Source: Artemia franciscana (lineage: Eukaryota; Arthropoda; Branchiopoda; Anostraca; Artemiidae). Taken from it: a stretch of 64,000 bases of DNA. Shown one piece after another: positions 11,488 to 22,527 of this stretch. The stretch covers positions 1,791,854 to 1,855,853 of the forward strand of contig NC_088867.1 in assembly GCF_032884065.1 (NCBI RefSeq), read 5' to 3'. Position numbers and translations under genes: made by a program. The notes below the pieces were generated by a model. It was not told where the DNA came from and did no database searches. It saw only the letters and a list, made by a program, of their open reading frames with translations. Every line of letters starts with the position of its first letter. The first letter of the stretch is position 1.

Positions 11488-12135
11488 ACACTGGTCGAAG
11501 TTTGTAACTTGCAGCCCCTCCCCCAGGGACTCTGGGGGAGTAAGTAATTCCCAAAGACATAGTAATTATGGTTTTTTACTATGCGGAAAAAAATGGCTAT
11601 CTCAAAATTTTGATCTGTTGACTTTGGAGAAAAAATGAGCATGGGAGGGGGCGTAGGTGCCCTCCAATTTTTTTGGTCACTTAAAAAGGGCACTAGAACT
11701 TTTTATTTCCGTTAGAATGATCCCTCTTGCGACATTCTAGGACCACTTGGTCGATACGATGACCCCTGAAAAAAAAACAAAAAAAAAACAAACAAACAAA
11801 TAAACACGCACCCGTGATTTGTCTTCTGGCAAAAAATACGAAGTTCCACATTTTTGTAGATAGGAGCTTGAAAATTTTGCTTTACGGTTCTCTGATACGC
11901 CGAATGGGATGGTGTGATTTTCGTTAAGAATCTGTGACTTTTAGATGACAAACTTTTGATGACTCGTAACTTTTGATGACAAAGACTAAATTTGATGAAA
12001 CTTATATATTTAAAATCAGCATGAAAATCTGATTCTTTGATGTATATTTTAGCATCAAAATTCAGTTTTTTAGACTTTCGTTTACTATTGAGCCGGGTCG
12101 CTCCTTACTACAGCTCGTTACCACGAACTGTTTGA
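11488..12135 (-). repeat. Fold-back element, hairpin-proximal part only
   Basis: Starts within the body at ACACTGGTC...AAGTTTGTAACTTGCAGCCCC and runs to a second hairpin ending TTTGA at 12135. It forms a partial direct tandem duplication with the preceding copy. Confidence 0.8.
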
Positions 12136-13342
12136 CAATGCCTCTAGCGTTATACACATACCATTAATGTCAGTGTTAGAATATTCATAAACACTAACAC
12201 ATTCCTAAACAAACTTCCATATTTTTGCGTATTTGCCTAATCAAGTTTTAAATATCATATTTTTACCATTTTTAAACAAGCAAATTACTTACATTTACCA
12301 TTTTTAGGTGTATTTGTGAAATTGATATACTATCCATTATCGTCTATAAGGAAATAATAATAAGAATATTATCACTATTTGTTTTTAGGTGTTTTTACTT
12401 TAGTCTAGTGTGTGCTCTCCCTTTTCATTATTTTGTGTTTAAACCTGATTTAGCCTATTGTTTTTGTTTTTTTTTGTGTTTTATTAATGTGAAGTGTGGC
12501 CCACAACAAAAAAAGCTTCTTGGGTTCAAAAACCGTTTGTAATAGCATCAAGTATGAACAAAATGATTTATTGATGGACTGATAACTCTAATTTAGACAA
12601 ATTTCATATTTTAGCGTGTGTAAAGTAACGGTCCAATAGAAAAAATTACTTTTAAAATATTTTACAAAAGACAAATTTTTCAAAGTTTTCAAACAATTTA
12701 AGATATAAAACGAGTGGAAATATGGGCAAACCATATGTCAATCTTGCAAAGAAATAAAATTACTATGAATTAAATTGAAACTGAACTGAAACCTGAATTA
12801 CCGAAAACTTGAATTAAAGTGAAACTGAAACCAAAGTAGCAATAATATAAATTACCACAAATAAGATTTGAAGTCCTATCTCTAATATAAAACATAATTT
12901 TGAAACAAAGGGTAGATTCCATACCAGGGGTCTATTGACCTTTGGCTATGTTAATAATATCATCCCTGTATTATACTTAATTTAAATCTTTCAAATATTA
13001 TGAGCAAAGCTGCTATCTGAAAAGTTTTGATCCGATGACATTTTGGTTTAATGAGATCATTAGTCCAATAAAGGTACTAGATGGGTTTGTAACTCTCCAA
13101 TCCCTTCTGCCCCTTAGAAAGAAGCTAGAACTTTCTATTTCGAGCTGAATGAACCCTTTCCAAGTATTTATGACCACCCTTCAATACAAAGTGGTTGGAA
13201 GAAGAGTGTGTGATCCATCGCTCTTTACCAAGTTAATCCCACTGCGTAGAGTATGATTTTGGTATTTTCATAATATTCTTATTGAAAAGGACAATAATGT
13301 ATTGATTTTGTTGCTTATGCTGACCTAATACAAATTATGTTA
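12136..13342. other. AT-rich sequence with a decayed fold-back body
   Basis: No gene seen. About 13005-13165 keeps traces of the family body (GCTATCTGAAAAGTTTTGATCCG, CTAGAACTTTC..TTTCGA..TGAATG) in minus orientation. The rest is unassigned. Confidence 0.4.
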
Positions 13343-15063
13343 ACAAACAGTTCGTGGTAACGAACTGCAGCAAGGAGCGACCCTGCTCAATAGTAACCCA
13401 AACTAAAAAAAAATGGAATTTGATACCTATAGTCACATAAAAAAATTGCATTTTAATGCTGATTTTAAATGTATAACTTTCATCAAGATTAGTCTTACCT
13501 ACCAAAAGTTACGAGCCTGAGAAAATTTGCCTTATTTTAGAAAATAGGGGAAAATAGTCCATAAAAGTCATACAATCTTAACGAAAATCACACCATCAGA
13601 TTCAGCGTATCAGAGAACTTTATTGTAGACGTTTCAAGCTCCTGTCTATAAAAATGTGGAATTTCGCATTTTTTGCCAGAAGACAAATCACGGATGCGTG
13701 TTTATTTTTTTTGTTTTTTTTTTGTTTTTGTTTTCCCAGGGGTGATCGTATCGACTGAGTGGTCCTAGAATGTAGCGAGAGGGCTCATTCTAACGAAAAT
13801 TGAAAGTTCTAGTGCCCTTTTTATGTGACCAAAAAAATTGGAGGGCACCTAGGCCACCTCCCACGCTCATTTTTCCCCAAAATCACTAGATCAAAATTCT
13901 GAGATGGCCATTTTATTCACCATAGTAGAAAAACCTAATAACTATGTCTTTCGGGACGACTTATTCCCCCGCAGTCCCCATGGGAGGGGTTGCAAGTTAC
14001 AAACTTTGACCTGTGTTTACATATAGTAATGGTTACTGGGAAGTTTACGGACGTTTTCAGGGGGATTTTTTTGGTTTGGGAGGGAGAGTTGAGGTGGGGG
14101 GAGGTTACGTGGGAAGATCCTTCCATGGAATAACTTCTCAATTGGGAAGAGACTTTCAATGAAGGGGGCGCAGGATTTTTTAGCGTTATTTGAAAAGCAA
14201 TGAAAAAATAAATATGAAAAGTGTTTTTCTATTGAAAGTGAGGAGCAGCATTAGAACTTAAAACAAGCAGAAATTATTACGCATATGAGGGGTTTACCTC
14301 CCCGTAATACCTCGGTCTTTGCGCCAAAGTATTATTAGTAATTTCGACTATTTATTCTACGGCTTTTGTGATTCGAGGGTCATTCTTAAGGAATTGGGAC
14401 AAAATTTAAGCTTTAGTGTAAAGAGCGAGGTATAGACGAAGGGTGAACCCCCTCATTTACGTAATAAAAACATACGAATAGAGAAGTTCGTTACGTAAGA
14501 TAATTCGTTTAATTACGTAAATTTTTTACAAATGAAAATGTTCGTAAAAAATTAAAAGTTCTAGTAAAAAGCCTTTTTAAGTAATCAAAAAATTGGAGGA
14601 CAACTAGGCTTCCTCCTTCTCTCATTTTTTCTCAAAATCTTGCGATTAAAACTATGAGAAAGCCATTTAGCCCCCCCCCCCCCTCCCAAAAAAAATTAAT
14701 AGGCAAATTTCGTTTTAATTATTTATGTGCGGAGAGCCAAGATCAAAATATGCATTAATTAAAAAACGTCCAGAAATTAAATAAAAAAAAGAAGTTTTTT
14801 AAATGAAAGTAAGGAGCGACATTAAACTTAAAACGAACAGAAATTACTTCTTATGAAAGGGGCTTTTCCTCCTCAACTTTCCGCTCTTTACGCTAAAGTT
14901 TTTTACTGTTATAAGAAGTAAGAGTTAGGAGTCAAACTTTAACGCAAAGGGTGAGGCGTTGAGGAGGAAAAGCCCCTTTCATGTACGGAGTAATTTCTGT
15001 TCTTTTTAAGTTTTAATGTCGCTCCTTACTTTCATTTAAAAAACTTGTTATTTTTTATTTAAT
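13343..15063 (+). repeat. Fold-back/hairpin composite element, near full length
   Basis: Runs from hairpin ACAGTTCGT-GGTA-ACGAACTG at 13346 through the body, the inner fold-back (about 14235-14480) and the terminal fold-back (14775-15063). A C-run near 14672-14684 and small indels separate it from the other copies. Confidence 0.85.
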
Positions 15064-15207
15064 TCAGTCATAGAGACTCATTCCTTCGGTCTCTCTTTTT
15101 CTAGCTCATTAATGCACTAGAAGATCTTTAATGAATGATACTTTATTTACAAAAATTTTTTCACAACGTTAAACTTCCAAATTTTTCGTTTTTTGTCCTG
15201 TTAATTA

Positions 15208-15964
15208 TCAAACAGCTCATGGTAACGAACTGTAGTAAGGAGCGATTCGGCTCAATAGCAACCGAAACTCTAAAAACGGAACTTCGATACCAATATATGC
15301 ATCAAAAGATTTGCCTTTTATGCTGATTGTAAATATTTAAGTTTCATAAAGTTTAGTCTTATCCGAATAAAAAAAAAAATTAGTCTTATCCGAATCTTAT
15401 CAAAAAAGGGGGATCGTCGAATCTTGATGAAAATTTCAAGTTCCTATCTGTAAAAATGTGAAATTTTGTATTTGGTTGACACAAGAATGACCACGGATGC
15501 GTGTTTATTTGTTTCTTTGTCTTTTTGTTGTTTTTCCCCAGGGGTGATCATATCGACCCAGTGGTTGTAGAATATCGCGAGAGGGCTCGTTCTAACGGAA
15601 ATCAAAAGCTCTAGTGCCCTTTTTAAGTGATCAAAAAACTGGAGGGCAACTCGGCTCCCTCCTAAGCTCATTTTCCCCAAAATTACCAGATCAAGATTTT
15701 TTAGATTGCCATTTTTGTTCAGCATAGTCAAAAATCTAATAAATACGTCTTTAAGGATGACTCAATCCCCATAATCCTCAGGGGAGGGGCTGGAGATCAT
15801 AGGGCCCCTTGTTTACATATAGTATTGGTTATTGGCGAAGTATACTGACGTTTTCAGAGGGTATTTTCTGGTGGTGGGGGGGAAGGTCAGGGGCTATGTG
15901 AGAGGATCTTTCCATGAAGGAATTTATCATTGGAGAAGAGAATTTCCATGAAGGGGGCATTTTG
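15208..15964 (+). repeat. Fold-back element, hairpin-proximal part
   Basis: Begins TCAAACAG with a mutated hairpin (CAGCTCATGGTAACGAACTG), keeps the body to GAAGGGGGCA near 15960, then breaks into LINE-derived sequence. Confidence 0.75.
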
Positions 15965-15966
15965 AC

Positions 15967-16690
15967 TGACGAATTCAGACAGTTTGAACTGGACTTATTA
16001 GGAGTATCAGAAACTCATCCCTGGGGTAGGAAAACTCCTGTTGAACCGAATGACGGGGATTCTAGTGACTCAGAAGAATTTTAATTTGAGTTACTGCAGC
16101 AAATAGACAGGGTACCAAGTAGAAATATGGAGTTTTTACTAGGAGATTTTAACACCCAGGTTGGTAGAAATAGGGATATATTGTATCCTAGCCTAGGTAA
16201 ATTTGGTGTAGGAACAGAAAACAGTAAAGGCTGTTATATTTAACCTAGTCATAACCATAAAATGGCCCATAAGCTGAAATGGCAATCACGTGATGGTAAG
16301 ACAGCAAACCTTATTGATTATGTTACTGTAAACCAAAGACTAGCAGGATCAATACAAGATACAAGGGCATATAGGAGTGTTGTTATTGATGTTAAAAGTA
16401 AAGATCACCATCTAGTAGTGTCTAGGGTTAACTTAAAGTTGAAATTTCGGAAGGGTAACTACCTCCCGGGAAGTTATGATGTTGCTAGACTTCAGAATAA
16501 AAATTTGAGAGAAACTTTCCAGAAACAGTTGAATGTTAAACTTTAAAGTTTAAAATTTGACAATGTGAAAGATGGATAGAATAATGTTAGAAAAACGATA
16601 TGCGAAGTTGCTGATAGTGTCTTAGGGAAGAAAGTTAAGACTGCAGCTAGGAACATTATAGTGGAGGAAAAATACGATTTGACCTCGGGG
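15967..16690 (+). pseudogene. LINE endonuclease (EEP) domain fragment
   Basis: Plus-strand translation shows an apurinic-type endonuclease in pieces: LDLLGVSETH (the catalytic Glu block), FLLGDFNTQVG (Asp/Asn block), ANLIDYVTVNQRL (Asp block) and KSKDHHLVVSRV (terminal Asp-His). In-frame stops occur near 16082 and 16241, and the spacing between blocks is shorter than in intact enzymes, so internal deletions are likely. The longest open part is 16262-16546. Family features fit the EEP domain of RTE-like LINEs, and it may be from the same family as the RT ORF at 22.5-24.3 kb (inference). It is dead. Confidence 0.8.
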
Positions 16691-17250
16691 AAATTGCAAC
16701 AGATTTTTTTTTACACCAAAATTTTCAGAAAAATAAGCTTAATTACACAACAAAAATCCCCAAATCTCCCTTGCACAGTTACCCGAAACCTCTCTTGAAG
16801 AGGGAAAATAAGGGGGGAAGTCGGAATTTCTATTTGGATGTATTTTTAGGTTTAACTGGTTCTTTTCTATCAAATCAAGCATGACGAGTCCGAATCCTAC
16901 GTCAGAAATCAAGTTTTCTGTACCCGAGTATCAATTGTCATCTTCAAGGAACAATGGGGGGGGGTAAAGTATGAAGATCATTATTTATCAGATTGCGCCG
17001 GCTAAAAGATCATTTTTTATCAGATAAAGTACCGTATTGCCAAATATGAGGTCAAAAAGTATTTTTTTCTGTTTACCTCATTTCCACCCCTAAAGGGTTT
17101 GTAATATGAGGGGTTGCTAAGTATAACATCTCAAAAAACCACTTCTTTAATCGAGATCAAAATTTCATATAATTCAGTTATAAAAAGGAACGCTTAGAAC
17201 TTATGTAAATTAATCACAAGAACACTTCAATTCTGAAGCACAACCTAAAG
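16691..17250. other. Unassigned sequence
   Basis: Follows the LINE fragment with no recognisable coding or repeat structure. Confidence 0.35.
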
Positions 17251-17254
17251 CTAA

Positions 17255-20190
17255 TTATTCTTCCTGCTCGTCCTCGTTATCGTCCTCATCCTGTCTTGCT
17301 GCAGCGTTAGCATATAATGGTTCTTTACACTCCCTGCAGGCAAAGCTGCAGGGTGAACCGCTCCGATGGCAGCTGTATCTTAGTGACTTGCACCCGCTGG
17401 TGCACTTGCACTTCACCATCTTCAGCAGGTTCTCCAGTGCTGGTGAAGTATCTATCTTTATGGGAAGATATATATTCAGTGACAAAGAGAGGCACCAATT
17501 CCACTCTTTGGACGTGTCTTGCCACTTCATTATGTGCAAATAGCACGTGTAAAAGTGATACTTTGCGGCAGCCGAAGTCAGCGGAAACCGCTCTGCCTGA
17601 ACAAAAGTATTTGCACTTGCAACCCGCATTATAAATGCTCACACCCAGACATCCTTCAGGGTCTTCTCATTGCTTTTTCCTTTGTAGATGTGGAGCAAAG
17701 CTTTCTCTCCAGCTTCAGCGATCTCCTGGTGGCTGGATCCTGGTGTCATGAAGATCTTGCAAGTATCTTTAAAAATCCCATCTTTAAGTGACAAGGAAAC
17801 CACTGCGGGTTTCCCTACGCTGTGAAGCCTAGATGTTGTCTTGCAGCCAGACATTACGTTACAAACGAATAGATTTTCTGCTGCTACGGTTCCTAGTTTG
17901 ATGTTGATGCTTTTTATGTTGTACACTCGTCGGTTACTTTCATTTTTTTCTGTCTGCATAAGGATATCAGATGCAACCCGCTTGGCATGGTGCAGCAGAA
18001 GGACTAATAGATCGGTATCATTCCCAGTCAAAGTGGTCGACGAAGTTTCAGCGCAACTGACTGCAGTTTGTACACCTAAGACATCGACATCATCCTGAGC
18101 ATGTAGAACTTTGCATCCTGAGTTCACCAGCCTCTCAGTATGTAGGTGGATGAAGCGTTGTTTATTTTAGGTATATCTCGGAAATTCATCCATACTTTTG
18201 ACGATTCCTGTTAGGAGAGAATGTGATCGTTGGACACGAAAAACCTTTGGTTCTCTTCAGCTGTGTGCAATTTTTTGTCGTTGGTGTATCAGTGTAAGAG
18301 TCAAAAACTACTGTTGCCTGGCCGACATGTCTTGTGACGTAATCAACGTAAGATCTTGCTACCTCAGAGTATATGAATCTGGTACTCCACGGGATTTGGT
18401 GGACTAGATAGCGACAGTCTAAAACTCTCAGGGACCCCTCAAATTTCATCAGTGTATTTGTTAGAGAGTCTTTGTCGGCTATCCTCATCACCTCGAACCA
18501 ACTAAGGAGCGATAGTTGAAAAATAGAGAGCTCAAACGACAGAACCTTGTTCAAGTCAGAACCACTGGTGCTAGCCATTGCAGTTAGACGTTGGAAGATT
18601 AGAGTGGGGTTGACCATTAACCTCTCGCTATCTATCACTACGGAAGACTTCTCAGCCACAGATATAGCTTTCTCCTTTCTCCTGAAAGTACATTTGTCAA
18701 TGTCTTTCGCTTCAATAGCCTTCAGAGTCGTTTCTTCCACAGATTTGGCATCGTCCGCACTTACAGATGATGAAGCACGGACACCAGAAACCACGCTCAA
18801 CAGCTGTGAATTCTGCCTGAAGGGTTCAATGTATCGAACTATCTTTTCAATGTCCGCCAGATCTCTAGCTCTCTTCGAAGATATCGCTTCTGCGTGATTT
18901 TCAATAGTCGACTCGGCGAGGCCAGTTAGGTTCTGCATGCATTCGTTAACGAGAACTAAATTAGGCATAGGAGATGTCCAGATTATCCGCTGCAATTCCT
19001 TCATGCCTCTACCTCTCGTCAGACCACCACTCGTTTTCATACTTCTCATTAACGTCTGTTCGATCACCAAATCAGGAGAAAGTGCTGCCCAGTAGTTGTC
19101 AGTTCTTCGGATGAACAGGTACTCCTGTAACGTTCTGTACTGTTCTGGGCTGTCTTTCCTCAATTGAAACATCAACTGTACAAACATCCAAGTAGACTTC
19201 GCGTAAAGATTGTGGCCGGAAACAGCAAAGTAAGGAAGCATTTTCAACAGCGACTGTAGATAAGGCTCAAGGTTGCCACATCGTTCAGCTCTCAGGTTTT
19301 TTCTCAGGATAGTCCAAATACTCAAACCAAAGACTGGCAGTTCTGGACTTGGATAAACGTTTTCTTGCACTTTGAACTATTTCATAGATAACTTACTTAT
19401 GCCTGCTTGTACGCCTGTTTTGCATTTTCAAGGTGTTATGGGAGCATGTCCTGGCTACCAAATGCTCTGCTATCCAGTTCTGATGATAAAAGGCTTACAT
19501 AAAGGGCTACCTCCAACAGACCATGACCTCGCATAGCACGAGAGATAGCTTTGCCTTGTAATATACAACGCACAATGTTAGGCGTGTATACTTGGCTTTA
19601 GATTTCCAAATGTCCCAAATCAGTCATAAGGAAGCCAATGGCTCCTAGGACAATCAGGCATGTGTGAAATCCACCTAGGGCAACAATAGCATTTCTTAAA
19701 GCACTTGGGGCAGGCTCTGCATCGACGATATTTTTCGCCTTCCAGAAAAAGCGGTTCGTCAAAGGTAATGAATAAAGTTTTTTCAGCTTTACTAGCTGGC
19801 TTGTTAAGATGCATAACTGTAGAATAAGCACAATAGATATCGCTTGGGTTGTGGTTAATCATTGGCAAAAAACAAATATTCGACTTTCCCGGATGAGGTG
19901 GCTTTTGGTGTATTGACCACATGAAGGCCGATCAGCTCATGTATGAGCTTTTGAAAAAGCCAGAGGTGCAACAGAGCATTTCAACCTCCCGTTCGTTTTC
20001 ATGAGTGTCACCACTGTTTTTCAAGAAAACGAAAGTACTTGGTTGCGACTTAGCGGGTTTTTAGTAAGTGTAGAATGGCACGGTGCCAATTGACTTCATT
20101 TCATCTCCACTTAATTCTTTTCTTGGCACTGAAAGCTCCGTTGCCCGCAACTCAGATGTAGAAACTTTTTTTCACTGTTTTCAATAAGTC
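17255..20190 (-). pseudogene. Broken gene of a large uncharacterised family with a Cys-rich C-terminus
   Basis: Read on the minus strand, homologous-looking pieces lie in order but in different frames. These are an N-terminal part (about 20190-19600, with AEKTLFITFDEPLF then ALGGFHTCLIVLGAIG after a frameshift); VYTPNIVRCILQGKAISRAMRGH (19580-19440); and a 394-residue open block (19370-18186) with IRRTDNYWAALSPDLVIEQ and GGLTRGRGMKE. After another frameshift comes TLTGNDTDLLVLL (18166-17639), and then a tail with clustered cysteines (CKCTSGCK...CHRSG...C..AC.EC) and an acidic end. Stops interrupt the last frame at 18167-18169 (TAA) and near 17636 (TGA). From memory this matches a multi-copy protein family of aquatic invertebrates with no assigned function. 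The VVFD...TDLLVLL region recalls PIN/FEN-type nucleases, which is only a guess. As it stands it cannot make the full protein. Confidence 0.7.
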
Positions 20191-20404
20191 CCATTCAGTG
20201 AAAGGTATTCAAGTCGTCGATAGTAGCTATATCAGGATCGACGTTGTCTCCTACATATTGAAAAAAATGTCCTTTCTTATCGAACTCTTCCAACAACGTT
20301 TGATTTGCTGCTGCACATATCTCAGTTTTTTGTTTACCTCCGATCACGACGAGCAGAAGGCGAGATTGTGCACTGCATCAATTAAAAATAGGGATGAAAA
20401 ATAG

Positions 20405-21125
20405 TGGTGCAACTGCGATGCCAGTCCTTTTCATGTTCAGAGCTCTGAAGTTATTCCTGTATCTGAGCGGGATTGCCATTTTTCTGAGCAATTAAAGTGC
20501 CCTGATAGTAACGCTCAAGTTGAATTTGACAAGGATATTGAGAGATTTTAAAGACAAAGCCTAAAGCGGGCAGGGTTGTTGTCTCGTCTGGTATGCTTCA
20601 AGATATAGTAAGAAAACCGATGAAAAAATCATCGTCTGGATACGATGGGCCTTGTGCACGACATTTGGAATTGGTTTAGGACTTGTTATTTGAGCACTTA
20701 GCTTTGTTATTTCAGATGATATTTTTTTCAGGGCTTGTGCCTGATAACCTTTGTATTGGTGTAACCACACCAATTTCAAAAAACGGTAAATCAAGTTTCT
20801 ATTGTAGTTTATATTGTCCAATTACGGTGTCGAGCGTATTATCAAAAATATTTGAGCTGTTGATTATTCATAATGTCCAGAGGATTTGTAAGATGCTCTC
20901 CTTCCAGTTCTGTTTTCAGCAGGAGCTTGGGTGCTTCCAGGCACTGAGATCCCTTTGTTCGGTATCGGTAGATTCTATTGGGAAAGTGGAAATTTTGATT
21001 GTTAGTGCGTGTAATGTTACTAATGCATTTGGTTCATTGATTCACTGACAGGCGATGTTGGAGCTGATTAGGTGTGCGGTTGTAATTGATTTTGTCGATC
21101 CGCTGTTTATGTGTATCGTCACCTA
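20405..21125 (+). pseudogene. Non-LTR reverse transcriptase fragment
   Basis: Plus-strand translation shows the N-terminal RT motifs in diverged form: SGYDGPCARHLE, GLVPDNLCIGVTTPISKNGKS, then YCPITVSSVLSKIFELL, FCFQQELGC and SACNVTNAFGSLIH. The open part is 20683-21048, with stops before and after. The YADD box is missing. It differs from the RTE-like LINE nearby and looks closer to CR1/L2-type elements (inference). It ends where the Penelope-like fragment begins. Confidence 0.7.
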
Positions 21126-21129
21126 AAGG

Positions 21130-22330
21130 TGCCAAAGACCAAAAACAAGAAGAACGATAGGGAATTTCTCAAAACAGTGGGAAACAAATTATAATGAATA
21201 TTTTGGCCCTATGTCCAAGGGCCGTCCTCAGCAGTACAAAAATATATAAGAAGAAATAACTTACAACAGGATAAAAGTGATAAAACTAAAGGGATTTTTT
21301 TTTCAATACAGTTCCAGCATCTTTACCTCAGCGAAGTTCAACCAGGGCTGATAAATAAAATAGGATGAAACTAAGCAATTCATTGAAATGAAAGAAAATG
21401 ATTTAAAAACACGTTTTAATTCCAGCCTTGCTTTTCTGGCTGCTGATCTCATAGGTCTATTTGTGACAGGTTCTGTGTTAACATCTATTGTTTTCTTTAA
21501 TATTTCGTAAGGTCGTTTTTAATTAAATTTGTGTATACAGCATTTAGCGAATATTCTCCCGAGTCCCTATTTAAGGAAATATTATTATTAATCTTAAGTC
21601 TGATTTCAATTGCTTCTCAAGCTGCTTGCCTTACGCCTAGATCATTTCTAATAATGGCGGATTCTTCAAAAAGTATTTTGTGGCTAGGATTTTCAAAAAC
21701 ATGACTGCTTAAAGCGGAATCAAAAGAAAGAGAAGTAATATTAGAATTCAGAGCTTTGCTGATATCATTATCATGATGTTGTAGGCGTTTCTCGAAATTC
21801 TGGTGAAATTCCATGAGCCACAGTCTCATGGAATTTGATAGACACCTCTTTGGCGAGTAACTGGAGTTTTTTCTCTACCAGAATTTAGGAGATTTATGAT
21901 TTTCAAATTATTGGTAAATAAAACATACATATTATTTTGTGTGCATACTTTTTTAAGATTCCTAGTGATTTTTGGGATATATGGGAGGTAAATTATGTTT
22001 TGGGGATTATCGGGATTCTCACATGGTAAATTATTGTTGATTTTACCATGGTTAATCAATGGTTAAAGTATGTCCCTGATAAAGTCTATTTCACCTGCAA
22101 TGTAGAAATAAGAACAAATATTTAGGGCACAATTGACGAGAGATATTACGACAACCCTTTTAACTTGTGGGGGGCGGGGTTTGTCTAAAATGTAAATATC
22201 TATTGTTTTGTGTTGGTCTTCTGTAAATGGTAAAATTGAGTTCATCCAAGCTAAGAATAATTGGCAAATCTAGGAATGAGATTTTATCTGCAATTCCAAT
22301 TTCTAAGGTAAACTGTAAATTCCTATTAAG
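21130..22330 (-). mobile_element. Penelope-like element, 3' part with GIY-YIG endonuclease remnants
   Basis: Minus-strand pieces match the end of a Penelope RT (ISFLDLPIIL, TIYRRPTQNNRYLHF at about 22320-22170; KRVVVISLVNCALNICSYF and EIDFIRDIL near 22150-22065). They continue into the linker (NIIYLPYIPKITRNLKKV) and the GIY-YIG domain (RGVYQIP near 21835; FEKRLQHH; SALSSHVFENPSHKILFEES; EAIEIRLKINNNISLNRDSGEY to about 21535). Frameshifts near 22060 and 21830 and an in-frame TGA near 21615 kill it. Downstream, at 21130-21300, lies sequence resembling the arms of the inverted-repeat element at 36.9-40.7 kb. I take this as the element's pseudo-LTR (inference). Confidence 0.75.
21201..21231 (-). 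other. Hammerhead-ribozyme-like core in the Penelope-like element tail
   Basis: The minus strand reads CTGAGGAC, then GGCCCT-loop-AGGGCC, then AAAA. This has the layout of the conserved CUGANGA / stem II / GAAA part of a hammerhead, but the G of GAAA is changed and one extra base precedes stem II. Penelope-like elements are known to carry hammerheads in their pseudo-LTRs. Stems I and III were not found. Confidence 0.35.
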
Positions 22331-22527
22331 GAAGAAGGTACCTAGAAATCCAACACTTTAGAGCAAAGAGCTTTGCCTATAGGTATAATTTAGCTGTTTA
22401 GTTATACCAGGGCGTGAGCTGCTCTTCAAAATGGCTCCATGTGACTTTTTGAAGGTAGTTACTGACTGGTATGAGATATCGGAGCAGTGCCCCTTCCAAA
22501 CATGTAACTCAGTCACACTCTATACCA

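Noticed and set aside
17317-18897. Plus-strand frames opposite the broken uncharacterised gene
   Set aside because: Shadows; the recognisable motifs are all on the minus strand.
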